From positions 62,001-126,000 of the forward strand of contig NZ_JACVEL010000006.1 of NCBI RefSeq assembly GCF_014518315.1: DNA of 64,000 nt, given 5' to 3'. Both the position numbers and the translations under genes were made by a program. Positions 1-8,487 of this stretch are shown in pieces (the first letter of the stretch is position 1; each line of letters begins with the position of its first letter). The notes beneath the pieces were generated by a model. The model saw nothing but the letters and a program-made list of their open reading frames with translations. It was not told the DNA's origin and did no database searches. The stretch is from Taishania pollutisoli. GTDB taxonomy: Bacteria; Bacteroidota; Bacteroidia; Flavobacteriales_D; Crocinitomicaceae.

Positions 1-488
1 TGAATCATGGTTCGTGTGATGGAAACTTTCTGTTTCATACCGGTACTCAGCTTTGCAATTCGCTTGTTCGCAAATTCATGCATATCGAGCAGGTCATACA
101 ACCGTTTCTTACGTGCCTCGAACGTTGCTTTATCTACCCCATATAAATCGGCAAAGTACTTTACCAGTTCGTTGGGAGTCAAACGTGCATACAATCCTGC
201 GGATCCCGTCAGAAATCCGATTTTTTTCCGGGCTTCCTGCGGATACCTGACAGCGTCCACACCACCGATTTCGATGGAACCGGATGTTGGCTGAAAGATG
301 GTCGAGATCATGCGTAAGGTTGTCGTTTTACCCGCCCCGTTCGGCCCCAGTAAGGAATAAATTCTACCGGGTTGACATTCAAAGCTGATGTTTTTTACAG
401 CAACAGCTATTTTTTCTTTTGTAGCAAGTTCTTTTCTCTGCTTTGCATTCAAAGAAAATTCTTTGTATAGGTCATGTACTTTTATCAT
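1..488 (-). CDS. ABC transporter ATP-binding protein, N-terminal part (runs off the window)
   Basis: ATP-hydrolysing subunit of an ABC transporter, probably an exporter of the NatA/CcmA type, acting on the cytoplasmic face of the inner membrane. The visible 162 residues begin MIKVHDLYKEF. They contain a Walker A motif GPNGAGKTT at about residues 49-57 and a signature motif LSTGMKQKV near residue 150. Walker B and the C-terminus lie outside the window, so the 3' end is cut by the window edge. The ATG at 486-488 is the natural start. The permease and substrate cannot be seen. Family assignment is firm; substrate is unknown. Confidence 0.9.
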   Translation of the reverse strand, partial: MIKVHDLYKEFSLNAKQRKELATKEKIAVAVKNISFECQPGRIYSLLGPNGAGKTTTLRMISTIFQPTSGSIEIGGVDAVRYPQEARKKIGFLTGSAGLYARLTPNELVKYFADLYGVDKATFEARKKRLYDLLDMHEFANKRIAKLSTGMKQKVSITRTMI

Positions 489-593
489 GGTGCTAAAATT
501 AATAAAATACAGAAAAAAGTACACGTCCAAAGTAAAATATAAGCAGTAAATCCACACAGGGTGTGAAGCCAATTTATTTTTTTTGTTAAAATA

Positions 594-624
594 TTTGTTG
601 TGTTATTATTTAATTCTAAATTTA
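594..624 (+). promoter_or_regulatory. Bacteroidota-type promoter (TTTG-N19-TAAATTTA)
   Basis: TTTG at 594-597 is separated by 19 bases from TAAATTTA at 617-624. This fits the primary-sigma consensus of Bacteroidota (TTTG at -33, TAnnTTTG at -7) with one mismatch. It lies 27 bases upstream of the start codon of the T9SS protein. Seen by pattern only. Confidence 0.5.
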
Positions 625-651
625 CCCGTTAAACTTTAAAAAAGCTATAGT

Positions 652-1476
652 ATGAAGAAAATTTACTTATTCGCAGTTGCTGCACTTGCCGGAGCTGCTT
701 CTTATGCTCAAACTACTGTTTATTCAGCATCTGAATTAACAGACTTCCAAACAAAAATCTCTGCTGTTTATGATCTTGATCAGGACGGTAAAAACTGGGG
801 AGCATTTAACCTTACAGGATCTGGCTTATCATTTGAATCTCAGGGAACTGTTCTTGGGTCTAACTCATGGGATACAGTAGCATTAACTCCTGACAACTGG
901 GTTCTTACAACTCCAATTGACCTGACAGGCTATACAAATGTTTCTTTATCTTGGGGACGTGGGGCAGCTGATGCTACTGATTTTGCTGAAAACTATGCTG
1001 TTTATGTAGTTACTGCCGCTGATCAAACTGCGTTGGCAACGGCATTGGCTTCCGCTTCAACAGGAACAGGGGTTTATACAGAAACATTGGCTTCTGATGC
1101 TTGGGTGACAAGAACTGTTGACCTTTCTGCTTTTGACAATACAGCGAATGTATACATCGCGTTCCGTCATTACAACTGTACAGACCAGTTCATTTTATTT
1201 GTTGATGACATCAAAGTGGAAGGAACTCAAACTGTTGGTATTGAGACATTGGATATGTCTGCAGTTACAGCTTCTCCGAACCCTGCAATTGACGTTTTAA
1301 ACATCAAAGGTTCTGAAGCAATCGCGACAACAAATGTATTGTCGTTAGATGGCAAATTGATTTCTACTACACAAGGTGGAACTATTGATGTGTCCTCTTT
1401 AACTTCAGGAGTATATATTTACGAAGCAACAACTGTTAGTGGTCAAAAAGCAATTAACAAATTTGTTAAGAAATAA
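652..1476 (+). CDS. T9SS-exported protein with choice-of-anchor J-like domain
   Basis: Secreted or surface protein of 274 residues. An N-terminal signal peptide (MKKIYLFAVAALAGAASYAQ) is followed by a beta-sandwich region of about 190 residues. Motifs such as NWVLTTPIDLTGY and FILFVDDIKVEG resemble the choice-of-anchor J/cleaved-adhesin fold. The last ~75 residues are a type A T9SS sorting domain: ASPNPAIDVLNIKG, then GVYIYEA and a basic end NKFVKK. It is transcribed alone, between its own promoter and a strong terminator. The ligand is unknown. Export by T9SS is well supported by the C-terminus; an adhesive role is inference. Confidence 0.8.
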   Translation: MKKIYLFAVAALAGAASYAQTTVYSASELTDFQTKISAVYDLDQDGKNWGAFNLTGSGLSFESQGTVLGSNSWDTVALTPDNWVLTTPIDLTGYTNVSLSWGRGAADATDFAENYAVYVVTAADQTALATALASASTGTGVYTETLASDAWVTRTVDLSAFDNTANVYIAFRHYNCTDQFILFVDDIKVEGTQTVGIETLDMSAVTASPNPAIDVLNIKGSEAIATTNVLSLDGKLISTTQGGTIDVSSLTSGVYIYEATTVSGQKAINKFVKK

Positions 1477-1500
1477 TTCTTTTATACAATTAAAAGAGAA

Positions 1501-1524
1501 AAGGGGCTGTTCAGCCCCTTTTTT
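1501..1524 (+). terminator. Rho-independent terminator
   Basis: AAGGGGCTG pairs with CAGCCCCTT around a 2-base loop and is followed by six T residues. It lies 24 bases after the stop codon of the T9SS protein. Confidence 0.9.
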
Positions 1525-1633
1525 ATTTTACAAATCAACCTTTTCTTTTTATTCCTGCATTTTATTGCCCCACCAATTTGTTTTTACAGTATATTTGCCT
1601 TTACTAACACAATAAAACGATAGTTATATTTCA

Positions 1634-2911
1634 ATGGAAATAGTCATAATTATCGCTCTTATCTTATTAAACGGGATTTTTTCAATGTCAGAAATGGCCA
1701 TGGTATCTTCCCGTAAGTTCAAGCTTGAAAATGCGAAGAGACAAGGTAAGGGCGGCGCTAAAACAGCCTTGGATTTATCAGAAAATCCGACACGGTTCCT
1801 TTCTACTGTTCAAATAGGAATCACACTCATTGGTATTTTATTAGGGGTATACAGTGGTGACAACTTAACCGATTACGTAGCTGAATTTTTCGCTCAATTT
1901 CCGGCATTAAAACCATTCTCCAATCAACTGGGAACAGGATTAGTGGTACTCCTGGTAACGTTTTTATCCATTGTACTTGGTGAATTATTACCGAAACGAT
2001 TGGGAATGACCTTTCCTGAATCGATCGCGATATTTCTTGCAAAGCCCATGTACCTGCTCTCCATACTCACGTCTCCTTTTGTGTGGTTACTCACTGCTTC
2101 CAACGATTTAATTCTGCGTCTTCTGGGGATCAAAAAAACAGCTGAAAGCAGGGTAACGGAAGAAGAAATCAAGTCAATTATTCGCGAAAGTGCCGAAGGA
2201 GGAGAAATTCAGGACATTGAACAAGATATCGTAGAACGTGTATTTGAGTTGGGAGACAGACGGGTAAATTCTCTACTGACCTATCGAAGTGATATTACAT
2301 TTTTCAACATTGATGATTCGTGGGACAGCGTTAAAGAAAAAATTAATTCCGACAAACATTCTGCTTATCCGGTGGTTGACAATCACAATATTGACAACAT
2401 CCTCGGGATTGTTTTACTAAAGGACTTATTTGCACCAATCGTATCCGGAGAACTTGATTTGAAATCGATTTTACGCGACCCGCTTTACCTGAATGAAAAA
2501 ACGTCCGCCTACCGTGTACTGGAAATGTTTAAACAAGAAAAAATGCACTACGGAATTGTGGTAGATGAATATGGTTCCACGCAAGGAATCGTGACCATGG
2601 ATGACGTGATGGATGCCCTGGTGGGTGAAGCAACGGAACTGGATCAAAATGAGTATCAGATCTTTCAACGGGATGAGCAGTCATGGCTCGTCGATGGTCA
2701 GTATTCTATTTTTGATTTCTGTAAGTACTTCGACATTGCTGTTGATGAAAATGTACAGTCCGAATATTCTACTGTCGCAGGATTAATGATCCACCTGAAA
2801 GGTGATTTACTCCATGTCGGTGATTTTATCGAATACGAAGATTTAAAACTGGAAGTCGTAGACAAAGACGGACAGCGAATTGATAAAATAATGATCACTA
2901 AAGAATCATAA
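1634..2911 (+). CDS. CNNM/CorC (HlyC)-family transporter
   Basis: Inner-membrane protein of 425 residues in the hemolysin/CorC family, linked in other bacteria to Mg2+/Co2+ efflux. An N-terminal DUF21 (CNNM) domain with about four hydrophobic segments covers residues 1-190. A CBS-domain pair follows at about 205-335 (ITFFNIDDSWDSV, YGIVVDEYGSTQGIVTMDD). The last ~80 residues form the CorC_HlyC domain (EYSTVAGLMIHLKGDLLHVGD). Domain order and length are as expected for the family. It stands alone and converges on ilvE across a shared hairpin. A TATATTTG box at 1590-1597 may be its -7 element. It is not adjacent to ssb, unlike many gldE genes, so I did not call it GldE. Confidence 0.85.
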   Translation: MEIVIIIALILLNGIFSMSEMAMVSSRKFKLENAKRQGKGGAKTALDLSENPTRFLSTVQIGITLIGILLGVYSGDNLTDYVAEFFAQFPALKPFSNQLGTGLVVLLVTFLSIVLGELLPKRLGMTFPESIAIFLAKPMYLLSILTSPFVWLLTASNDLILRLLGIKKTAESRVTEEEIKSIIRESAEGGEIQDIEQDIVERVFELGDRRVNSLLTYRSDITFFNIDDSWDSVKEKINSDKHSAYPVVDNHNIDNILGIVLLKDLFAPIVSGELDLKSILRDPLYLNEKTSAYRVLEMFKQEKMHYGIVVDEYGSTQGIVTMDDVMDALVGEATELDQNEYQIFQRDEQSWLVDGQYSIFDFCKYFDIAVDENVQSEYSTVAGLMIHLKGDLLHVGDFIEYEDLKLEVVDKDGQRIDKIMITKES

Positions 2912-2947
2912 GAAACGAACGGATTGCGGATTTGATACATCCGAAAC

Positions 2948-2976
2948 AAAAAAGGAACCATATCGGTTCCTTTTTT
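2948..2976. terminator. Bidirectional terminator between converging genes
   Basis: AAAAAAGGAACC pairs with GGTTCCTTTTTT around a 5-base loop. The A and T tracts on either side give a U-tail in both directions, serving the CorC-family gene (plus) and ilvE (minus). Confidence 0.85.
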
Positions 2977-3005
2977 GCTTTTATTCATTTAATTCGTACA
3001 ATCAT

Positions 3006-4076
3006 TTAAACGACCAGGCACCATCCGTCCGGATCTTCTGTCTTTCCTGCTTTCAGGTCATCCAGGTATTTCTTAGCTTTCATTGAAAAGTCATCTTCGG
3101 TTGGTTCTGAAAGGATAAAATCTCCATCTCTGTAACCTATTTTTACAATTGTTGCAATCGTTGCTGCCGTCCCAGCCCCAAATGCTTCATTCAATGTGCC
3201 GTCCTCAATCGCTTTTACGATTTCTTCCACAGAAACTTTTCGTTCTTCTACAGGGATCCCCCACTTATCAGCCACATCGACAAGTGTTCTCTTCGTTGTT
3301 CCCCGCAGAATTGTGTCTTCATCTTCGGAAGGTGTTACCAATGTCCCGTTGATCATAAAACAAATGTTCATTGTTCCGGACTCTTCGATAAACTTGTGTT
3401 CCTTCGCATCTGTCCACAACAACTGATGGTAGCCGTTTTCCTGCCCTTTTTTTGCAGGATATAATGCTGCTGCGTAGTTTCCGGCAGTTTTTGCACGTCC
3501 TACCCCACCTGCCGCCGCACGTGTATAGTACTCTTCAATTTTAACATTAACGGGCTGCGAATAATACGCACCTACCGGACACAAGAAAATAACAAACTTG
3601 TAGGTGTCAGAAGGTTTTATTCCGATGGCTTCATCCGTCCCGAAAATAAACGGTCGGATGTACAAGGCAGCTCCTTCTTTCTTCGGAACCCAGTTTTTAT
3701 CTACTTCAACGAGTTTTCGAACCAATTCAACAAACAGTTCCTCATCAAAAGCAGGCATACATAACCGTTCGCAGGATTCCATAAACCGTTTTGCATTCAT
3801 TTCCGGGCGAAATAAAACCACATCTCCATTCTCCCGGCTATACGCTTTCATCCCTTCAAAAATAGATTGTCCGTAATGAATCGCAGACATTGCCGGATGC
3901 ATCGGAATTGGTCCGAAAGGCACGATCTCAGGAGATTGCCATTTCCCGTTTTTATAATCCATGACCAACATGTGATCTGTAAAAACTTTTCCAAACGGCA
4001 GGTTATCCCAATCCACCTGACTGATTTTTGAAGTTGTAGGGTGAGAAATGTTTATTTCGATTAAATCTTGTTTCAT
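3006..4076 (-). CDS. ilvE: Branched-chain amino acid aminotransferase
   Basis: Cytosolic PLP enzyme that interconverts Leu, Ile and Val with their 2-oxo acids using 2-oxoglutarate/glutamate. The 356-residue length and sequence fit the longer BCAT group found in Bacteroidota and eukaryotes. Lys196 in RAKTAGNYAAALYP is the expected Schiff-base lysine. The motifs IEESGTMNICFMI and GTAATIATIVKI belong to the PLP-phosphate pocket. IHYGQSIFEGMKAY near residues 66-79 is the usual N-terminal family motif. It is a single gene with no other ilv or leu genes beside it. The start ATG at 4074-4076 agrees with the family's N-terminus. Confidence 0.95.
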   Translation of the reverse strand: MKQDLIEINISHPTTSKISQVDWDNLPFGKVFTDHMLVMDYKNGKWQSPEIVPFGPIPMHPAMSAIHYGQSIFEGMKAYSRENGDVVLFRPEMNAKRFMESCERLCMPAFDEELFVELVRKLVEVDKNWVPKKEGAALYIRPFIFGTDEAIGIKPSDTYKFVIFLCPVGAYYSQPVNVKIEEYYTRAAAGGVGRAKTAGNYAAALYPAKKGQENGYHQLLWTDAKEHKFIEESGTMNICFMINGTLVTPSEDEDTILRGTTKRTLVDVADKWGIPVEERKVSVEEIVKAIEDGTLNEAFGAGTAATIATIVKIGYRDGDFILSEPTEDDFSMKAKKYLDDLKAGKTEDPDGWCLVV

Positions 4077-4180
4077 AATTATTTTCGATATGCAACAAAA
4101 ATAGTAAAAATAAACCTTAAAAAGACGTCATCCAATAAGGGAAGTAATAAAAAAACTTAATTTTGGAAGAGAATTGAAGC

Positions 4181-6061
4181 ATGAACACACGTCTTGAAAC
4201 ATTGCATAAATACTGGGGATATCGTTCCTTCCGACCCGGACAGGAGTCCATTATAGAGGATGTAATCAATGGGCACGATGTACTGGCTCTTTTACCCACA
4301 GGAGGAGGTAAATCCATTTGCTTCCAGGTGCCGGGAATCATCCGGGAAGGAATTACGGTGGTGATTTCACCGTTGATTGCCTTGATGCAAGACCAGGTAA
4401 ATACGCTTCAATCTAAAGGGATCATGGCAAAGGCCATCATGAGCGGAATGAGTTACCGGGAACTGGACATCACTCTGGACAACGCGAAGTTCAATGGCTA
4501 TAAATTTCTCTATACTTCACCCGAACGGATTCAAAGTAAATTGTTTATTGAACGTTTCAAGCAAATGAACGTCGGGTTGATTGTCGTGGATGAGGCACAT
4601 TGTATTTCAGAATGGGGACATGATTTCCGTCCCAGTTTTATGGAAATTAAAAAACTTCGTGAAATTCACCCGCATGTCCCGATTATTGCGTTAACCGCAA
4701 CAGCAACACCAACCACCAAACAGGAAATCATTGAGCGACTGGAACTAAAGCATCCGCGAATACATCAATCACGGTTTGAACGCCCCAACCTTATTTACAG
4801 TAGCTACCTGTCGCACAACAAACTTCAATCGGTTATTGACACCTGCAAATCACGCAGCGATGAAACGGGAATTGTGTATTGTCAAACCCGGAAATCAGTC
4901 AAATTTGTAGCAACAACCCTGCATCGAAATGGAATTTCTGCCGGCATATATCACGGAGGAATGAACAAAGAAGAACGGCAAAAAATGCTCGTCGCCTGGC
5001 TGAAAGGTGAATTAAAAGTGATGGTTGCCACGAACGCCTTCGGGATGGGAATTGACAAACCGGATGTTCGTTTTGTACTGCATTATGAATTTCCCGCTTC
5101 GCTGGAAGCCTATTTCCAGGAGGCAGGAAGAGGTGGGCGGGATGGTCAGGATGCCCATGCAATCAATTACTGGCAACAGGAAGATTTACAGCAAATGGAG
5201 GAGCAGTTGAATCAAAAATATCCTCCGATCGATGAGATTAAACGTGTGTACAGAGCGATCTGCAATCATTTAAAAGTTGCCATCGGTTCCGGCGCCGGAG
5301 AAACGTATGCATTCAATTTAGCTGTTTTCGCAAAAGCATTTGACATCGCACCGGTGGTATGCTACAATTCTCTGAAAATTTTGGAAGCATTGGGTGAGCT
5401 CACCTTTTCTGAAGGCATTTTTCATCCGACCAAAGTTAAATTTGCTGTTGGGAATACCGCCTTGTATAATTTCCAGATCCAGCATGAAACATATTATCCG
5501 GTAACGGCTCTCTTAACCCGCTCCTATCCGGGGATTTTCAATAACTTCATGGAAATTCACGAGCGGGAAATTTGTAAACGGCTCAACATACATGAGTCGG
5601 AACTGGAAAAACAATTAAAATACATGGAAAAGTCCGGAATCATTGATATTGACTGGAAATCAGATGCTCCTACAATCACGTTTTTAAGAGAACGAATGCC
5701 CTATGATTACCTGGAAATACGCCCTGAAGTTTATTTTGAACGCAAAGAAATAGCAACGGCTAAATTGACTTCGGTTGCGCGCTACCTGGAAGGAAAACAA
5801 TGCCGCTCTGTGGAATTGATCAGTTACTTCGGAATTGACTCCGATCCGTGCGGGAAGTGTGATAATTGCAGGTCAGAAATGAATACATTAACACTTCCTG
5901 ATTACCAAAGACAAGTACTCGATTTTCTGGAAGATGCCCCCAAAGCAACGTTTGAGATCAGAAACCTCCTTTCCGATCCTGAATTATTCAAAGAAGTAAT
6001 CCGTACCTTAATGCTGAATGAACAGATCAATTTTGACGGTGAAAAGTACTTCCTAAGGTGA
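4181..6061 (+). CDS. recQ: RecQ-family ATP-dependent DNA helicase
   Basis: 3'-5' DNA helicase acting in recombination and replication-fork repair. The 626 residues begin with the helicase core: Walker A LLPTGGGKS at residues 37-45, DEAH at 137-140 inside the RecQ-specific VVDEAHCISEWGHDFRPSF, ALTATAT, and motif VI QEAGRGGRDG. The RecQ zinc-binding region follows, with cysteines in CRSVELISYFGIDSDPCGKC and DNC, and then a winged-helix-like tail. It is shorter than E. coli RecQ-type paralogues with an HRDC domain, and I see no HRDC here. Bacteroidota often carry both long and short RecQs. TAATTTTG about 25 bases before the ATG could be its -7 box. Confidence 0.92.
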   Translation: MNTRLETLHKYWGYRSFRPGQESIIEDVINGHDVLALLPTGGGKSICFQVPGIIREGITVVISPLIALMQDQVNTLQSKGIMAKAIMSGMSYRELDITLDNAKFNGYKFLYTSPERIQSKLFIERFKQMNVGLIVVDEAHCISEWGHDFRPSFMEIKKLREIHPHVPIIALTATATPTTKQEIIERLELKHPRIHQSRFERPNLIYSSYLSHNKLQSVIDTCKSRSDETGIVYCQTRKSVKFVATTLHRNGISAGIYHGGMNKEERQKMLVAWLKGELKVMVATNAFGMGIDKPDVRFVLHYEFPASLEAYFQEAGRGGRDGQDAHAINYWQQEDLQQMEEQLNQKYPPIDEIKRVYRAICNHLKVAIGSGAGETYAFNLAVFAKAFDIAPVVCYNSLKILEALGELTFSEGIFHPTKVKFAVGNTALYNFQIQHETYYPVTALLTRSYPGIFNNFMEIHEREICKRLNIHESELEKQLKYMEKSGIIDIDWKSDAPTITFLRERMPYDYLEIRPEVYFERKEIATAKLTSVARYLEGKQCRSVELISYFGIDSDPCGKCDNCRSEMNTLTLPDYQRQVLDFLEDAPKATFEIRNLLSDPELFKEVIRTLMLNEQINFDGEKYFLR

Positions 6062-6262
6062 TTTTTTATATGCATACATAGGTATTTTTCAACAAAAAAC
6101 CTTGGTAAATAAGCACATTTTAACATTTTAACTAAAACGTTTAGTACAGGCAAAATATGACCAAAACCACTACCATTCAGTAAAAAAAATACGGTATTCA
6201 TCTCTCAAAAAAACACAATAAGACACTATTTATCATACCTTTGCAAAAAACTGTAAAGACAA

Positions 6263-7360
6263 ATGAAAAAATCTATTCTTATCCTGGCTATTGGTACTTC
6301 TGTATCAGTATCGGCTCAAAATTTGATTAAAAATCATGAATTTAACGGAGCCGAAAAAACAACTTACCGCGCTCAAATTAACAAAGCGGATGGCTGGTCA
6401 AATGCAAACGGTGGTTCTGTAGACCTGTTCCAGAAAGACGCTTGTAAAACGAGTGTAGGAATTCCTCACAACTTTATGGGGGAACAAGCTTCCGAGGCAA
6501 ACTATGCCGGTTTTACTGCTTTTTATGACGATCAACGCCTGTCTTTATTCCAAACAATTGAAAACAGAGAAATCACCGATGTGAGCAGTTACAGCTTATA
6601 CAGTGAATACCTACAAGGAGAATTGACAGACGCATTGATTGCCGGTCAAACGTACATTTTCTCTTTGGAAATCAACCTTGCTGACAAATCAGGAAGAGCG
6701 GTAAAAGGGCTCGGTGTTTATTTCTCAAAAGATAAAGTTGAAAACAAGAACAACAAAGCGTTATCTCTGAAACCACAGGTTGTTTTTGAAGAGTTTATTG
6801 AAGACAAAGCAAATTGGGTAAAAGTTACCGGAAGTTTTGTTGCTCAGGGAGGAGAGCGTTTCTTCGTATTGGGAGCATTTGACGGAACATATGAAGCAAA
6901 ATCTGTTGTAGAACCAAAGAAAGAGAACGACAACAAACGCGCTTATTATTATGTAAACGGAACGTCACTGATGAAATTCCCGCTTTCAAAAGACGAGATA
7001 GAAACGTTGAGAAGAGCGACTGAAATGGTGTTCTTCAATACCGGAAGTGCGGTCATCAAAAACGAATCACATGCGGAATTGGACAAAGTTGCTGAGATTC
7101 TGAAAAAACACACGCAAGTAGAAGCCTTGGTTGAAGGACATACAGACAACACCGGTAGCGATGAACTCAACATGAAGCTGTCAAAAGACAGAGCTAAAGC
7201 GGTGAAAGATTACCTGATTTCCAAAGGTGTTGATGCAAATCGTTTGAAATCTGAAGGATACGGCCCTACACGACCAATTGCTGACAACAGCACAGATTCC
7301 GGAAGAGCGAAAAACAGACGTGTTGTAATTAAAACTTCAATTTACAAAGAATCGAAATAA
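6263..7360 (+). CDS. OmpA-family protein
   Basis: Envelope protein of 365 residues. A signal peptide (MKKSILILAIGTSVSVSAQ) is followed by a ~230-residue domain resembling carbohydrate-binding/jelly-roll regions (LIKNHEFNGAEKTTY, SLFQTIENREITD). The C-terminal OmpA peptidoglycan-binding domain starts near residue 255: MVFFNTGSAVIKNESHAELD, then VEGHTDNTGSDELNMKLSKDRA and RAKNRRVVI. The Asp and Arg that bind diaminopimelate in this family are present. It probably tethers the outer membrane or a surface module to the cell wall. TACCTTTG at 6236-6243 is a good -7 box, without a clear -33. Transcription ends at the very long hairpin just downstream. Confidence 0.88.
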   Translation: MKKSILILAIGTSVSVSAQNLIKNHEFNGAEKTTYRAQINKADGWSNANGGSVDLFQKDACKTSVGIPHNFMGEQASEANYAGFTAFYDDQRLSLFQTIENREITDVSSYSLYSEYLQGELTDALIAGQTYIFSLEINLADKSGRAVKGLGVYFSKDKVENKNNKALSLKPQVVFEEFIEDKANWVKVTGSFVAQGGERFFVLGAFDGTYEAKSVVEPKKENDNKRAYYYVNGTSLMKFPLSKDEIETLRRATEMVFFNTGSAVIKNESHAELDKVAEILKKHTQVEALVEGHTDNTGSDELNMKLSKDRAKAVKDYLISKGVDANRLKSEGYGPTRPIADNSTDSGRAKNRRVVIKTSIYKESK

Positions 7361-7364
7361 TTCA

Positions 7365-7423
7365 CATTGAAAATATACAAAAGGGAGAATGTGATTCATT
7401 CTCCCTTTTGTATATTTTCAATG
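7365..7423 (+). terminator. Perfect 27-bp stem hairpin, terminator-like
   Basis: Positions 7365-7391 are perfectly complementary to 7397-7423 around a 5-base loop (TGATT). The core AAAAGGGAGAATG/CATTCTCCCTTTT looks like an ordinary terminator, but complementarity continues for 14 more base pairs through the A and T tracts. It starts 4 bases after the ompA-like stop codon. Confidence 0.8.
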
Positions 7424-7490
7424 CCGGGAAATGATGTGCTGTGCAACAAAACATATAGCGATCAACTGATTTTGTAACTTCCCTACATGT

Positions 7491-7523
7491 ATAAAAAAAC
7501 CGGAATCCTTTCAGATTCCGGTT
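7491..7523 (-). terminator. Rho-independent terminator of the DUF3108 gene
   Basis: On the minus strand, AACCGGAATC pairs with GATTCCGGTT around a 6-base loop and is followed by a run of T residues (plus-strand A-run at 7493-7499). It lies 25 bases after the DUF3108 stop codon. Confidence 0.85.
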
Positions 7524-7547
7524 ACTTATGTTTTATATTCTCGGGAA

Positions 7548-8330
7548 TTACTTGACTTTACTTGTCAATTCGTTTTTCAAACCACTCCACTCTACCAAGT
7601 GTAGTTTTACAACTCCCACAGGAATTTTTGCTTTTACCAGCAGGGGAATTTTATTTTCATCGGCTGTTACCCAGAATTGAACATCTTCTTCATTTTTGAA
7701 GTAACGCCCTGTCTGAACTACGGGAACAAATTTGTGTGTTTTAAATTTTCCTTTCCGGATTTTCACCTCTTCATCTCCGACGTATTTGATTTTCAGGTTA
7801 TAAATTTCGTCATCCATGAAGCATTTGAATTCAAACACCTGTCCCTTCTTCATGTTGTTAAAATCAAGCGTTCTTGCTTTATAAAAAGAAGAGATCATAT
7901 CCTGCACTCCCATTGGCGTGCTGAAGGATTTTTCCCCGTTGTGCACCGTCGACTTATCTTGTGAGAAGGTATACGATTGATTGATTTTATATCCTCCTTC
8001 GTTCACATCCCGTTCAAAAAACCAGGGCATGATTGACTTTTGATCAATATAGGACTCATATACATCGCGAACTTTATACACAGCATTGAATCCTCCCAAT
8101 GTACGGCCGGTTCCGACAACATGGTACAGCGGTCTGTTTGCTCCTTTCCGGGAAGTGCTCTTCACTTCCATAATCGCCTCTCCGGCATCTACAAAACCAT
8201 AGGTCACTCTGTAACGCAATACCTCTCCTGCCTGAAAAGCAGAGTTTTTGATGGTGGGGTATTTAATTCCCGAACTCGTCATTCCTAAAGCAACTCCCAC
8301 TAATCCAATAAATAAAGTTAACTTTCTCAT
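7548..8330 (-). CDS. DUF3108 domain-containing exported protein
   Basis: Exported protein of 260 residues, recognised as a DUF3108 member by the run FQAGEVLRYRVTYGFVDAG and by its overall beta-rich pattern (VGTGRTLGGFNAVYKVRDVYES, EDVQFWVTADENKIPLLVKA). A weak signal peptide covers residues 1-20. The biochemical role of the family is not established; members sit in the periplasm or outer membrane of Gram-negative bacteria. The gene is a single transcription unit with its own terminator and points away from the M48-like gene at 8488. No catalytic residues can be named. Confidence 0.8.
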   Translation of the reverse strand: MRKLTLFIGLVGVALGMTSSGIKYPTIKNSAFQAGEVLRYRVTYGFVDAGEAIMEVKSTSRKGANRPLYHVVGTGRTLGGFNAVYKVRDVYESYIDQKSIMPWFFERDVNEGGYKINQSYTFSQDKSTVHNGEKSFSTPMGVQDMISSFYKARTLDFNNMKKGQVFEFKCFMDDEIYNLKIKYVGDEEVKIRKGKFKTHKFVPVVQTGRYFKNEEDVQFWVTADENKIPLLVKAKIPVGVVKLHLVEWSGLKNELTSKVK

Positions 8331-8487
8331 GGTTCAAAATTTTACAAAAAAGGTGAATCAAAGCGTGTGCCAAACTAATTGTACAGACAAAAAACAACTC
8401 ACAAATCCCCCTTTGCCTTCTATTAATACGTATCTGAATAAAGATTCGTATATTTGAGTCCACTGAAGCTAAATGTAAAACACACAC

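Noticed and set aside
1-294. Plus-strand open frames at the window start
   Set aside because: They are shadows of the minus-strand ABC transporter ATPase, which has intact Walker A and signature motifs.
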